A stretch of 46,775 nt of DNA from Bacillota bacterium. GTDB lineage: Bacteria; Bacillota; Clostridia; Clostridiales; Clostridiaceae. Each line of letters opens with the position of its first letter. Positions within the stretch are counted from its first letter, which is position 1. The DNA is taken from the NCBI GenBank assembly GCA_021781655.1, contig JAJXWJ010000024.1, positions 1-46,775 of the forward strand. The letters run 5' to 3'. The position numbers and the translations under genes are program-made. Below, in pieces: positions 24,636-34,412 of this stretch. The notes beneath the pieces were generated by a model that was not told where the DNA came from, did not search any database, and was given only the letters and a program-made list of their open reading frames with translations.

Positions 24636-24716
24636 TTTTATTTTCTTAGATATTGAAACTAAGAAAATAAAATGCTATCCATCTCCAACCTTTAAAGGTA
24701 TGGAGATGGATAGCAT
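24636..24716. repeat. two abutting perfect hairpins
   Basis: The first hairpin has 14-bp arms at 24636-24649 and 24659-24672 (starting TTTTATTTTCTTAG). The second has 16-bp arms at 24672-24687 and 24701-24716 (ATGCTATCCATCTCCA) and a loop that contains the palindrome ACCTTTAAAGGT. They share one base. There is no T-tract after the second. They may be transposon-end structures or part of a structured RNA. Confidence 0.7.
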
Positions 24717-24724
24717 AAATAAGT

Positions 24725-24775
24725 TAAAAAAAACATATCCCAGAAAGGAATAATCCCTTCTGAAATATGTTTTTA
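24725..24775. terminator. bidirectional terminator for the DUF1858 gene
   Basis: AAACATAT...ATATGTTT arms with an inner CAGAA/TTCTG stem form a long hairpin. On the minus strand it is followed by T8, so it is a strong terminator for the DUF1858 gene; on the plus strand T5 follows. Confidence 0.85.
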
Positions 24776-24779
24776 AAAA

Positions 24780-24962
24780 TTATTTGTTTAAAGCTGTAAG
24801 TAAGCTTTCTAAATCCAAACCATGAACTGCTGCTGCCTGTTCTAAAGTTTCTCCTTGTGATGATGGACAGCCAACGCATCCCATACCAAAGCTCATTAAT
24901 GTTTCAACAGCTTCAGGTGTAGTTCTTACGATTTGACCAATTGTCATATCTTTAGTTACCAT
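24780..24962 (-). CDS. DUF1858-domain small protein
   Basis: A 60-aa cytosolic protein consisting of one DUF1858 domain: MTIGQIVRTTPEAVETLMS at the start, then GMGCVGCPSSQGETLEQAA with the conserved CxxC and LESLLTALNK at the end. The domain is often found fused or adjacent to hybrid-cluster, hemerythrin or other redox proteins and its CxxC is thought to be redox active; the exact role is unknown. GAGGAG precedes the ATG by 7 bases. It follows purA-side genes on the same strand but has its own terminator. Upstream purA lies 53 bases away in the opposite sense of flow, so cotranscription from purA is possible. Confidence 0.92.
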   Translation of the reverse strand: MVTKDMTIGQIVRTTPEAVETLMSFGMGCVGCPSSQGETLEQAAAVHGLDLESLLTALNK

Positions 24963-25015
24963 AATAATCTCCTCTTTTCTTAATATAATATAACAATGTT
25001 TATTACATTATACCT

Positions 25016-26311
<1,296 letters not shown>

Positions 26312-26498
26312 TCACTTTCATATAGTGTAAAATAGGTCTTTAAGTATATTACATTGCCCTGAATTTTATTCACCACATATCATATTATCAAAGGGCTAAA
26401 AGGTAGTCAATATAAATTACGAATAATAATCTTAATTTTATATTAAAAGTTCGTATTAATTTCCTTTATATATGCCATAAATTGACTGTCTAAAAAAA

Positions 26499-28046
26499 CT
26501 ATGAAATCATATTTTCCATATCCCAAACTTGATCTACCCAGCCTTCATAAAAGTCTTTTTCATGACATACAAGTATTATACTTCCATGATAAATTTCAAG
26601 GCTCTTCTTTAGTTCATTCTTTGCACTAACATCTAGATGATTTGTTGGTTCATCTAGCAATAGCCAATTGCTTTTTGTGAGCACCAGCTTGCAAAGTCTA
26701 ACCCTCGCCTGCTCACCGCCGCTTAGCTTAACCATCTTTTCAAATATATGTTCCTCTTTTAGACCACACTGAGCTAGTGCTGCTCTTATATCTTTTTGCA
26801 CCATATCAGGGAAGTGATTCCATATATATTCTATAGGCGTTACATCATTGTTATCATAACATTCTTGCTCATAATAAGCAGGATACAAAAAATCTCCGTA
26901 CTTAATATCACCGTTTAGTTTCGGAATAATTCCCATTATTGTTTTAAGTAGCGTAGACTTGCCTATTCCATTACAGCCTGTTATGGCGATTTTTTGGTTT
27001 CTTTCAAGCTTAAAATTGAGTCCATCCATAAGCGGAAAATTGTATCCTATAGCAAGCTTTTTAGTTTCAAATACAACGCTACCAAGCTCCCTTGCTTTTT
27101 TAAATAAGAATTTTGGTTTTGGTAGATTCTTAGGTTTTTCAAGACGCTCTATCTTTTCAAGTTGCTTTCTCCTGCTTTTAGCGCTCTTTGTAGTTGACAC
27201 AGCGACTATATTTGATTTTATGTACTGCTCCATCTTCTTTATTGTTTCTTGTTGTCTGTTATATTTCTCTTCATAAAGTTCCTTTGCAAGCTTTTGTTGC
27301 TTTAAGAAATTCTCATAGTTTCCTTGATAGCGTGTTATTGTTGTGAATTCAAGATGATATACCACATTTACTACACTATTTAAAAATTCAGCATCATGGG
27401 AAATAATGATATAACTATTTTTATAACTTTTAAGGTATTCACTCAGCCATTCAATATGCTCTTTATCAAGATAATTTGTAGGTTCATCTAACATCAATAA
27501 TTGTGGTCCTGATAATAAAAGTTTAGCAAGAAGCACCTTTGTTCTTTGGCCTCCGCTTAATTTTTCAACAGGTGTATTAACACCTATAGCATTAAGTCCT
27601 AAACCCATAACAACGTTATTTATTTTCGTATCTATTCCATAAAAATCTTTTCTATCAAGCTCATCCTGTAAAGAACCCATTTTTTTAACGGCTTTTTCAA
27701 TCTCTACATCTGATGCATTTGATAAGCCCTCTGCTATGTTTGATATTTTTGCTTCAATAGCATAAAGTTCATTAAAGGCTTCCTTAAGTGTTTCTAAGAC
27801 AGTATGACCCTCCTTAAGACTTGAATGTTGATCAAGATAACCTATCTTGATAGAAGGAGCCCATCTTATTGCTCCATCATCTGCTAGTATTTTGCCAGTT
27901 AGAATATTAAAAAGTGTTGATTTTCCTGTTCCATTATTTCCTACAAGTCCAACCTTTTCACCTTTTACCAATCTAAAATTAACATTTCTAAATAATACTT
28001 TTTCGCCAAATCCATGGCTTATATTTTTAACTTCTAATATACTCAT
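26499..28046 (-). CDS. ABC-F family ATPase, probable ribosome-acting (antibiotic-resistance type?)
   Basis: A 515-aa protein with two ABC domains and no membrane part. Domain 1: Walker A VGNNGTGKST (about 36-45), signature KLSGGQRTKV, Walker B LLMLDEPTNYLD. Domain 2: Walker A TGCNGIGKST, signature KLSGGEQARVRL, Walker B LLLDEPTNHLD. A basic coiled linker (about residues 245-330) separates them, the part that enters the ribosomal E site in this family. The leader carries an upstream ORF, a long-range stem and a terminator just before the gene, as in drug-induced ABC-F resistance genes (VmlR/CplR type). Housekeeping YbiT-like function is the alternative. Confidence 0.9.
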   Translation of the reverse strand: MSILEVKNISHGFGEKVLFRNVNFRLVKGEKVGLVGNNGTGKSTLFNILTGKILADDGAIRWAPSIKIGYLDQHSSLKEGHTVLETLKEAFNELYAIEAKISNIAEGLSNASDVEIEKAVKKMGSLQDELDRKDFYGIDTKINNVVMGLGLNAIGVNTPVEKLSGGQRTKVLLAKLLLSGPQLLMLDEPTNYLDKEHIEWLSEYLKSYKNSYIIISHDAEFLNSVVNVVYHLEFTTITRYQGNYENFLKQQKLAKELYEEKYNRQQETIKKMEQYIKSNIVAVSTTKSAKSRRKQLEKIERLEKPKNLPKPKFLFKKARELGSVVFETKKLAIGYNFPLMDGLNFKLERNQKIAITGCNGIGKSTLLKTIMGIIPKLNGDIKYGDFLYPAYYEQECYDNNDVTPIEYIWNHFPDMVQKDIRAALAQCGLKEEHIFEKMVKLSGGEQARVRLCKLVLTKSNWLLLDEPTNHLDVSAKNELKKSLEIYHGSIILVCHEKDFYEGWVDQVWDMENMIS

Positions 28047-28086
28047 AATTTTACCTCCAAAAATGCAATAATCTAATTTTATTTGT

Positions 28087-28128
28087 TCAAAAAATAAATA
28101 AAGGAAAGAAGATATATATCCTCTTTCC
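28087..28128 (-). terminator. leader terminator (attenuator) upstream of the ABC-F gene
   Basis: On the minus strand GGAAAGA...TCTTTCC with inner GATA/TATC forms a hairpin followed by TTTATTTATTTTTT, ending about 40 bases before the ABC-F start codon. It lies downstream of the promoter and upstream ORF, so it would stop transcription unless an alternative fold is made. Confidence 0.8.
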
Positions 28129-28154
28129 TTATTAACAAAAGTTACTTTTAATTA

Positions 28155-28319
28155 GGCTTTCTGCCCTTTAACTATAAAGAACCGAAATAGATTTCAAAAA
28201 CATCACACAAATGCACATGAAAATGCATAATGCAAAGATTAACCTAAATTCGTTAAAAGAGTATTATCATTCAAATTATCGTTCTTATTAACTTAACTTA
28301 AAAAAGGGCAGACTTCGCC
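28155..28319 (-). promoter_or_regulatory. long-range stem in the ABC-F leader RNA
   Basis: TCTGCCCTTT, just after the upstream ORF (plus coordinates 28303-28312), can pair perfectly with AAAGGGCAGA at 28160-28169. A GGC/GCC extension lies beyond (28317-28319 with 28155-28157). The 5' arm begins within about 10 bases of the upstream ORF stop, close enough for a stalled ribosome to influence it. Confidence 0.6.
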
Positions 28320-28324
28320 AATTA

Positions 28325-28363
28325 TTAAGCTAAACCAATTGCAAGAACCATAATTTTACACAT
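28325..28363 (-). CDS. 12-codon leader peptide of the ABC-F gene
   Basis: An upstream ORF in the ABC-F leader encoding MCKIMVLAIGLA. GAGGAG (28377-28382) lies 13 bases before its ATG, rather far; a GTG at 28370, six bases from the same site, would instead give a four-residue peptide (VYYV) overlapping it. Either could serve as a stalling sensor for ribosome-targeting drugs. It is too short for composition evidence; the case rests on its position between promoter, stem and attenuator. Confidence 0.5.
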   Translation of the reverse strand: MCKIMVLAIGLA

Positions 28364-28400
28364 AATACACTCTCAACTCCTCTAAATTATTCTATAAGTT

Positions 28401-28429
28401 ACTATAGCACTATTGGTTTGTTTTGTAAA
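28401..28429 (-). promoter_or_regulatory. promoter of the ABC-F leader
   Basis: TTTACA (28424-28429) and TATAGT (28401-28406) on the minus strand with a 17-base spacer, giving a leader of about 345 bases before the ABC-F gene. Confidence 0.72.
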
Positions 28430-28462
28430 TAATATGTATTTTATTTCAGTTAATATAAAGAA

Positions 28463-28513
28463 ATACATCCTACAAAGCAGACATGTAGAGCTGCCTGCTT
28501 TATAGGATGTATA
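28463..28513 (-). terminator. terminator of the reverse rubrerythrin gene
   Basis: ATACATCCTA...TAGGATGTAT with inner AAAGCAG/CTGCTTT gives an 18-bp stem with one wobble, followed on the minus strand by TTCTTTATATT. Confidence 0.75.
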
Positions 28514-28531
28514 ATAACAAAAACCTTTTTA

Positions 28532-29080
28532 TTATTTACCAAAATATCTGTCTAATAAGCCTTTGAAAGCAGAACCATGTCTAGCTTCATCTTTACACAT
28601 TTCATGAACTGTATCATGAATAGCATCGTAGTTCAATTTTTTAGCTAATGTAGCTAAATCTTTTTTACCTTGACAAGCACCATGCTCTGCATCAACTCTT
28701 AATTGTAAATTTTTCTTTGTGCTGTCTGTTACAACTTCTCCTAAAAGTTCTGCAAATTTTGAAGCATGTTCTGCTTCTTCAAAAGCTATTCTCTTATATG
28801 CTTCAGCGATTTCTGGATATCCTTCTCTATCTGCTTGACGACTCATAGCAAGATACATTCCAACTTCAGTACATTCTCCAGTAAAGTTAGCTCTTAATCC
28901 TTCTAAAACTTCAGCATCAACATCTTTTGCTATTCCAATCTTATGTTCATCAGCCCATGTAAGTTTATCATCTGATTTTTCAACAAATTTATCTTTTGTA
29001 GCTTTACAAACTGGACAAACTTCTGGAGCTTCTTCCCCTTCATAAACATATCCACATACTGAACAAACAAATTTTTTCAT
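28532..29080 (-). CDS. reverse rubrerythrin (rubredoxin domain first)
   Basis: A non-haem iron peroxidase or oxidase that detoxifies H2O2 and O2 with electrons from NADH via rubredoxin-type carriers. The order is reversed relative to classical rubrerythrin: a rubredoxin-like Fe(Cys)4 domain, [10 protein letters not shown] and CPVCKATK (residues 5-25), precedes a diiron four-helix domain with ligands in [32 protein letters not shown] and [17 protein letters not shown]. At 182 aa it matches the clostridial reverse rubrerythrins known to be PerR-controlled. ATG at 29080 follows GGGAGG by 8 bases. Its promoter contains a palindrome suited to PerR. Confidence 0.93.
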   Translation of the reverse strand: MKKFVCSVCGYVYEGEEAPEVCPVCKATKDKFVEKSDDKLTWADEHKIGIAKDVDAEVLEGLRANFTGECTEVGMYLAMSRQADREGYPEIAEAYKRIAFEEAEHASKFAELLGEVVTDSTKKNLQLRVDAEHGACQGKKDLATLAKKLNYDAIHDTVHEMCKDEARHGSAFKGLLDRYFGK

Positions 29081-29145
29081 AATTATATCCTCCCAAACAA
29101 TAATCAAATTTTTATTTTATTAATTCTGTCTTACGACTTATGTTT

Positions 29146-29174
29146 ATTATATAATAATTATTATTAAATAGCAA
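29146..29174 (-). promoter_or_regulatory. reverse rubrerythrin promoter with PerR-like palindrome
   Basis: TTGCTA (29169-29174) and TATAAT (29146-29151) on the minus strand are 17 bases apart. The spacer contains the perfect palindrome ATAATAATTATTAT (29151-29164), close in composition to PerR boxes (TTATAATnATTATAA). A regulator there would directly compete with RNA polymerase. The PerR assignment is inference. Confidence 0.6.
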
Positions 29175-29256
29175 GCAATTTTTTTCCCTATTTTTCGTCA
29201 AAATAATCTTTTATTTTTATTTTTATTATAAATATTATAAATTTTGATAAATATTA

Positions 29257-29285
29257 TTGACTTTAAATGTAACCTCTGGTATCAT
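29257..29285 (+). promoter_or_regulatory. promoter of the AbrB-type gene
   Basis: TTGACT (29257-29262) and TATCAT (29280-29285) with a 17-base spacer, about 45 bases before the ATG. Confidence 0.75.
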
Positions 29286-29330
29286 TTAATTAGAAATAAG
29301 TCGATTTTTGTTATTTTAGGAGGATTAATT

Positions 29331-29573
29331 ATGAAATCAACAGGTGTTGTTAGAAAAGTAGACGAGTTAGGAAGAATTGTTATTCCTATAGAACTAAGAA
29401 GAACTTTAGAAATTGCTGAAAAGGATGCATTAGAAATATATGTAGATGGTGAACATATTATTTTAAAGAAATACCAACCAGCATGTATTTTCTGTGGTGA
29501 TGCAAGAGATGTTGTAAACTATAAAGGCAAAAACATTTGCAAAAATTGTTTAGCTCAATTAAAGAACGATTAA
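29331..29573 (+). CDS. AbrB-family transition-state regulator
   Basis: An 80-aa DNA-binding protein. The N-terminal swapped-hairpin (SpoVT/AbrB) domain is seen in STGVVRKVDELGRIVIPIEL and RRTLEIAEKDALEIYVDG. The C-terminal half has CIFCG and CKNC (two CxxC pairs about 18 residues apart), typical of clostridial AbrB paralogues and probably zinc binding. In clostridia such proteins act at the shift from growth to sporulation and solvent formation; a specific role here is inference. GGAGG lies 8 bases before the ATG, and the longer upstream frame is non-conserved leader. Confidence 0.93.
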   Translation: MKSTGVVRKVDELGRIVIPIELRRTLEIAEKDALEIYVDGEHIILKKYQPACIFCGDARDVVNYKGKNICKNCLAQLKND

Positions 29574-29612
29574 TTTTAACCCCACATTAACGTATTTTTT
29601 ATAAATACATAA

Positions 29613-29643
29613 AAGAGCTAGTTTTTACTAGTTCTTTTTTTTT
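29613..29643 (+). terminator. terminator after the AbrB-type gene
   Basis: AGAGCTAGT and ACTAGTTCT pair (one wobble) around TTTT and are followed by a run of at least eight T. Confidence 0.85.
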
Positions 29644-29752
29644 AACTTTTTTATAAAAGCTTTTAGTGTTCAAATTAAGTTTGTTGAATAAAAATCGTTT
29701 TCCATATATAATTATCATTATAAAACATAGCACAGAAAGAAGGGATTACGAA

Positions 29753-30133
29753 ATGTCTACAATTATTAATACAACTAATGCACCGAAGGCAATAGGTCCT
29801 TATTCACAAGCAGTAAAAGCAGGTAATTTTTTGTATATTTCTGGTCAGATACCATTAGACCCTTTAACTGGTGAGTTAGTTGAAAATAATATACAAGCTC
29901 AAACAATTCAAGCTTTTAATAATATTAAAGCAATACTTACTGCAGCAAATATGGACATGTCGCATATTGTCAAAGTTAATGTTTCTCTTTCAGATATTAA
30001 TAATTTTAATGAAATGAATAAAATATATGAAACCTTTTTCACTAATAACTATCCTGCGAGAGCTGCTTTAGAGGTTTCAAAACTTCCTAAAAATGCACTA
30101 ATTGAAATTGAAGCTATTGCTTATAAAGAATAA
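29753..30133 (+). CDS. RidA/YjgF-family enamine/imine deaminase
   Basis: Hydrolyses reactive 2-aminoacrylate-type enamines made by PLP enzymes, in the cytosol. The 126-aa protein has the full family pattern: [25 protein letters not shown] near the N-terminus, [21 protein letters not shown] in the middle, and the C-terminal [24 protein letters not shown] with the catalytic Arg and Glu. AGAAGGG lies about 9 bases before the ATG at 29753. The TSCPD gene follows after 14 bases, so they are probably one transcript. Confidence 0.95.
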   Translation: MSTIINTTNAPKAIGPYSQAVKAGNFLYISGQIPLDPLTGELVENNIQAQTIQAFNNIKAILTAANMDMSHIVKVNVSLSDINNFNEMNKIYETFFTNNYPARAALEVSKLPKNALIEIEAIAYKE

Positions 30134-30147
30134 GGAGAGATAAAAAA

Positions 30148-30390
30148 ATGTATAATTATAAAACATCAGGAGTATGCAGTAAAGAAATCAACTTTGAAAT
30201 TGAAAATAATAAAATTAAATCAGTCCAATTTATTGGAGGCTGTGCTGGAAATACACTTGGGCTATCTATGCTTCTAAAAGATATGGATATAAATGAAGCA
30301 ATTAAGAGACTTAAAGGGGTAAAATGTGGCCATAAGGATACTTCTTGCCCAGACCAACTTGCTAAGGCTTTGGAAAGTCAAATAAAATAA
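30148..30390 (+). CDS. TSCPD-domain protein (TIGR03905 type)
   Basis: An 80-aa protein that is essentially one TSCPD domain: YKTSGVCSKEINFEIENNK, then VQFIGGCAGNTLGLSMLL, VKCGHKDTSCPDQLAKAL. The Cys residues and the SCPDQLA motif match the domain found at the C-terminus of B12-dependent ribonucleotide reductases and in small orphan proteins. Function of the stand-alone form is unknown; metal binding is plausible. GGAGAG precedes the ATG. Confidence 0.88.
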   Translation: MYNYKTSGVCSKEINFEIENNKIKSVQFIGGCAGNTLGLSMLLKDMDINEAIKRLKGVKCGHKDTSCPDQLAKALESQIK

Positions 30391-30473
30391 TCTCTCGATA
30401 ATTATGTATTAATTAAAGTTCTAATTTAAATATTATATTCTCTATACTATTTAGTTTGAGGGCGGTGTTTAAT

Positions 30474-32435
30474 ATGAGTTTGAAAAAAAAGTTTTTGGCA
30501 CTCATTATTGTTGTTATTATTTTACCAATGATTGCTGGCATATCGGCTACTTATTTTTTAATTGGAAACAGTATAAACAAAATCGAAACAGAGAAAGCTA
30601 AACAAAATATAACTCACACCACAAATTTTATTAATACTCTTTTGTCATCACAAAGGGCATCCATGACCTCATGGGTTCCATGGAACGACCTTTACAATGC
30701 GGTTAGTTCTAAAAATTTAACTTGGATTGAAACCAATGTAGAAAGTAGTGCTGCAGAGAACACTCCAAATGAAATCATAGCAGTGACGGATAATAATTTT
30801 AATTTGCTCCAAATTAATAGCAGTGCTCCATCAGAATGGCAAACTTTAAATCCAAAAACATTAAATCTTACTAAAATGGCCTCTCAAAATATTTTTGCAA
30901 GCAATATTATATTACTTGGTAAAAATGTATACGTAGTTTCCACTGCTAAAATTTATAAAGATAATGATCCTAATGCTTTAAACTCTGATGGCTACTTGAT
31001 TACAGCTAGAAAGCTTACCGATAATATGCTTTTACAATGTAAAAATATTGTTGGTGTGGATGTATCTATGACTTTTACTAATGGTTATAGCCTTACCACC
31101 TCTAAAAGTACTAAAACATCTTCAACTTCAATTTCTTCTTTGGGGAATAATACATTAGTAAACTATTCTAACCTTAACAATGGGACAGTTATTAAAACTG
31201 ATAGTGTATATAAAGATTCAAATGGAACTCCCATAGCTATTCTTCATGTTGAAACTTATAGTAGCTCAGAAATAAGCACCTTAAATACCTTACAATATTG
31301 CTCTATTTTTGTTATAGCCGCTATATTAGTATTATCAATTATTATTTTACTTTGGCTAAATAATAATATAATAAATCCAATTAATAGAATGATTTCGATA
31401 ATAGGGAAAAAAGATTTAAATAGTAGATTAAATCTTTCTAATAACGATGAAATTGGAACATTAGCATCAAAATTTGATGACTTTATTGATTCCCTTCATG
31501 CAAACTTTAAAAAAATTGGAGAAATATCATCTATTGTTGAAAACTTGAGCACTAATTTTGTGGATACTTATGATATATCTATACAAGCTTCAGAAGAAAT
31601 CTCAACTTCAATAGAAGAAAGTTCCTTAACCTTAAATAATAATGTTATTGAATTAAAAACTATTAGTGAAAATGTTGATGAAGCTAATGTAAACGGAAAT
31701 AATATTGTTGCAATTGCAAATAAATTGAGCACAGAAGCAGAAAACATAGCAGAGAGAGCAAATAATGGCTTAACAATTTTAAATGATTTATCTACAAGTA
31801 TGAATGCAACCAAAGAAAAAATGAATTCAACTGTTAGTTCTATAGAAAATTTCACTAATTCCATAGACAGTATGCACCAGTTCATAGATACTATTACCGA
31901 ACTTTCTGTTCAAAGCAACCTTCTATCTTTAAATGCATCTATAGAGGCCGCAAGGGCTGGTGAAGCTGGAAAAGGCTTTGCTATAGTAGCTGAAGAAGTA
32001 AGAAATTTAGCATCTGAAAGTGAAAAAGCAGCACAGCAATTAGGAGACTTTATAACCAATTTAGTTAAAAACTCCAGTCATTATAGTACTGAATTTAATT
32101 ACGTACAAGATGAATTTGATACTGCTAATGCTTCCTCAATGGAAACCTACAATGAAATTTATGAACTCATAAACAACATTGTAAATGTATCTGTACTGAT
32201 TATGGAAATTCTGGAGCAGTCCAGTATTCAAGAAGGCTCACTAACAAATATCAAAGATAAGATATCCGTAATAAAAGATGATTTCATTAGTGTAGGTAAT
32301 AATTTCAGCAATATCAGTACTAATTATTTAGAACAATTAAATAAAACTCATGATCTATCTAAATTGGGCGATAATTTAAATAGTTCTATACAAAACTTAA
32401 ATGATATAGTCAAACAATTTGAGGGACTAAATTAA
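30474..32435 (+). CDS. methyl-accepting chemotaxis protein with CHASE4-like sensor
   Basis: A membrane chemoreceptor of 653 aa. TM1 is residues 7-29, the extracellular sensor about 30-272 contains [11 protein letters not shown] (about 67-77), the WxxxNDxY-type start of CHASE4 domains, TM2 is about 274-297, and a HAMP region follows ([11 protein letters not shown], then [13 protein letters not shown]). The signalling hairpin tip is [20 protein letters not shown] (about residues 480-500), with [10 protein letters not shown] after it. It should signal to CheA/CheW; no che genes are nearby. ATG at 30474 follows GAGGGCGG; an upstream in-frame TTG is less likely. The ligand is unknown. Confidence 0.93.
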   Translation: MSLKKKFLALIIVVIILPMIAGISATYFLIGNSINKIETEKAKQNITHTTNFINTLLSSQRASMTSWVPWNDLYNAVSSKNLTWIETNVESSAAENTPNEIIAVTDNNFNLLQINSSAPSEWQTLNPKTLNLTKMASQNIFASNIILLGKNVYVVSTAKIYKDNDPNALNSDGYLITARKLTDNMLLQCKNIVGVDVSMTFTNGYSLTTSKSTKTSSTSISSLGNNTLVNYSNLNNGTVIKTDSVYKDSNGTPIAILHVETYSSSEISTLNTLQYCSIFVIAAILVLSIIILLWLNNNIINPINRMISIIGKKDLNSRLNLSNNDEIGTLASKFDDFIDSLHANFKKIGEISSIVENLSTNFVDTYDISIQASEEISTSIEESSLTLNNNVIELKTISENVDEANVNGNNIVAIANKLSTEAENIAERANNGLTILNDLSTSMNATKEKMNSTVSSIENFTNSIDSMHQFIDTITELSVQSNLLSLNASIEAARAGEAGKGFAIVAEEVRNLASESEKAAQQLGDFITNLVKNSSHYSTEFNYVQDEFDTANASSMETYNEIYELINNIVNVSVLIMEILEQSSIQEGSLTNIKDKISVIKDDFISVGNNFSNISTNYLEQLNKTHDLSKLGDNLNSSIQNLNDIVKQFEGLN

Positions 32436-32437
32436 CT

Positions 32438-32474
32438 AAAAAGGACTGCCGCTATATATGCGATAGTCCTTTTT
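32438..32474 (+). terminator. terminator after the chemoreceptor gene
   Basis: AAAAAGGACT (32438-32447) and AGTCCTTTTT (32465-32474) pair perfectly, with an inner CGC/GCG step, and end in T5. Confidence 0.85.
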
Positions 32475-32582
32475 AATCTAACTTTATTGATAAAATTGTT
32501 AACTCTTTCGTCATATATTTGCAATAAATTATGACTATTTTATATCGATAATAAATACATGCTATATTGGAGGATGAAAACA

Positions 32583-33662
32583 ATGAAAAAAACTGACTTT
32601 ATTTCAAAAGTTAATCCATTAATCATACTATTAATTTTTATTTTTATTCTTACTGGCTCTGGCTCAATTATTATGATTAAATTGTTTTCAGCCTCATCTA
32701 ATTTAGCCGATAATAGCTTAAATAAAACTGTCTTAGCCTTTTCAACTTATTATTCATCTAATGATGTTTCTTCATACAATTCACTAATAAAAAACAAAAA
32801 TTTTATTTCTGAAATTGCAGCAGATACTTACACTGCCGATGGAAATGGCAATGTTTCAGGGCTTGTACCTAATAATCAAATTTCTTATTCTAATGCCCAC
32901 GGAATAAACACCTACGCTATGATAACTAATAATTTTAGTTCTAGTATTGCAAAAAAAATACTAGAAAGCAAAGCTAATAGAGACAGTTTAATTAATAACA
33001 TTCTTAAAGCTGTTGAAAAAAACGGATATAAAGGTGTAAATATAGACTTTGAAAACGTATATTCCTACGATAGAGCTTATCTAACAACTTTTATGAACGA
33101 ACTTTACACCTTATTACATTCAAATGGATACATCGTTACCATATCTGTGCCAGCAAAAACTGATAATGATACTAAGAATGAGTGGTATGGTGCTTTTGAC
33201 TATAAGAGTCTTTCAAATTACTGTGATGAATTAATTATTATGGCATATGACGAACACTACCAAGGCGGTAGTCCTGGACCAATAGCCTCCATTGGATGGG
33301 TACAGAATATAATTGATTATGCGATAACTGTTATCCCTAGATCTAAAATACTTATAGGAATAGCCGCTTACGGATATGATTGGTCCTCTAAAGGTACAAA
33401 AGCATATGGAATGGATGGAATCAATACCATAGCTTCTACCTATAATGCTAAAATAAAGTTTGATGCAACTTCAAAAAGTCCTTATTTTAATTATATAGAC
33501 AAAAATGATATTAAACATACTGTTTGGTTTGAAAATAGTACAAGCATTGGCTACAAGCTTGATTTGGTTAACAATTACGACTTAAAGGGCATTGCATTTT
33601 GGAGATTAGGTTTAGAAAGCAGTGATTTCTGGACTACTATAAATTCTAGATTTAAAAAATAA
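32583..33662 (+). CDS. GH18-family glycosidase, membrane-anchored or secreted
   Basis: A 359-aa protein with an N-terminal membrane or signal segment (residues 12-33) and a glycoside hydrolase 18 barrel. The catalytic strand GYKGVNIDFENVY (about 147-159) keeps the Asp-x-Glu core, with Glu as the acid; IIMAYDEHYQGG and GIAFWRLGLE are other GH18 blocks. Relatives without LysM domains act on chitin-like or peptidoglycan glycans, for example spore cortex enzymes; none of these is specified by the sequence. GGAGG lies 10 bases before ATG 32583. It is monocistronic. Confidence 0.9.
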   Translation: MKKTDFISKVNPLIILLIFIFILTGSGSIIMIKLFSASSNLADNSLNKTVLAFSTYYSSNDVSSYNSLIKNKNFISEIAADTYTADGNGNVSGLVPNNQISYSNAHGINTYAMITNNFSSSIAKKILESKANRDSLINNILKAVEKNGYKGVNIDFENVYSYDRAYLTTFMNELYTLLHSNGYIVTISVPAKTDNDTKNEWYGAFDYKSLSNYCDELIIMAYDEHYQGGSPGPIASIGWVQNIIDYAITVIPRSKILIGIAAYGYDWSSKGTKAYGMDGINTIASTYNAKIKFDATSKSPYFNYIDKNDIKHTVWFENSTSIGYKLDLVNNYDLKGIAFWRLGLESSDFWTTINSRFKK

Positions 33663-33747
33663 ATTTATAATTGTATCCATACATTTTTATATTGCCATAG
33701 TGTATTATATAATATTTCTAAATAAGCATTAGGCGAGGTGTTTTTTA

Positions 33748-34314
33748 ATGAATATTTCTAATAATAAATTTGATGTGAAAGATATAGTTTATATTGCTTT
33801 TATGGCAGCTGTAGTATTTGTAACTACTTTTATGATACAAATTCCTACTCCAACTGGCGGTTATGTCAATGTTGGGGATCCAATGGTATTTTTAGCAGCT
33901 GTTCTCTTAGGTGGCAGAAAAGGTGCTATAGCTGCTGCTATAGGTGGATTTTTGTCTGATTCTATTGGAGGATATTATATTTATGCTCCTTTCACCTTAG
34001 TAATTAAAGCTGGAATGGCCTTAATCGTAGGTGCAATAATTTATAGGAACAGCTCTAAGGTTAGTAGTCCATTAAATAATATTTTTGCATTTGTTTCTGC
34101 TGGAATTTTTGAAGTTATCGCATATTTTGGAGCAGGAATTGTAGCATATTACTTTACCGGTTCTCCACATCTTAGCATTGCTGTAATTAAATCCACAGCA
34201 GATGTATTTGGAAATATAATTCAAGCTGGTTTTGGAGTTGTTGTCGCTGTTCCTTTAGTGACTCTTTTAAACAAAAATAGTTTTTTCCTAAAAATCAAAA
34301 GGATTCCACAATAA
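33748..34314 (+). CDS. ECF transporter S component (vitamin-binding subunit)
   Basis: A membrane protein of 188 aa with about six hydrophobic helices. Helix 1 contains the AxxxA-like IAFMAAVVFVTTF used to contact the EcfT coupling subunit, followed by PTPTGGYVNVGDPMVFLAAVLLGGRKGA and GGFLSDSIGGYYIYAPFTLVIK, typical of the S components of energy-coupling-factor importers. The substrate (a vitamin or precursor) cannot be set from sequence, and no adjacent biosynthetic gene or riboswitch helps. EcfA/A'/T would be encoded elsewhere (group II arrangement). AGGCGAGGTG precedes the ATG. Confidence 0.9.
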   Translation: MNISNNKFDVKDIVYIAFMAAVVFVTTFMIQIPTPTGGYVNVGDPMVFLAAVLLGGRKGAIAAAIGGFLSDSIGGYYIYAPFTLVIKAGMALIVGAIIYRNSSKVSSPLNNIFAFVSAGIFEVIAYFGAGIVAYYFTGSPHLSIAVIKSTADVFGNIIQAGFGVVVAVPLVTLLNKNSFFLKIKRIPQ

Positions 34315-34320
34315 CAAGAT

Positions 34321-34360
34321 GATGCACTTTATATCGGTAACAATCGCTATAAAGTGCATC
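34321..34360 (+). terminator. hairpin terminator after the ECF S gene
   Basis: GATGCACTTTATA and TATAAAGTGCATC form a perfect 13-bp stem. The downstream tract (ACTTAAATATTTAAT) is AT-rich but not a T-run, so efficiency is uncertain. Confidence 0.55.
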
Positions 34361-34412
34361 ACTTAAATATTTAATACGATAAAATCCACATTAACTTTTC
34401 TTATTTTTCAAT

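Noticed and set aside
24457-24753. 98-codon ORF in the hairpin-rich gap
   Set aside because: No ribosome site, no recognisable domain, and the frame runs through three perfect hairpins and the DUF1858 terminator. It is more likely chance openness in structured non-coding DNA.
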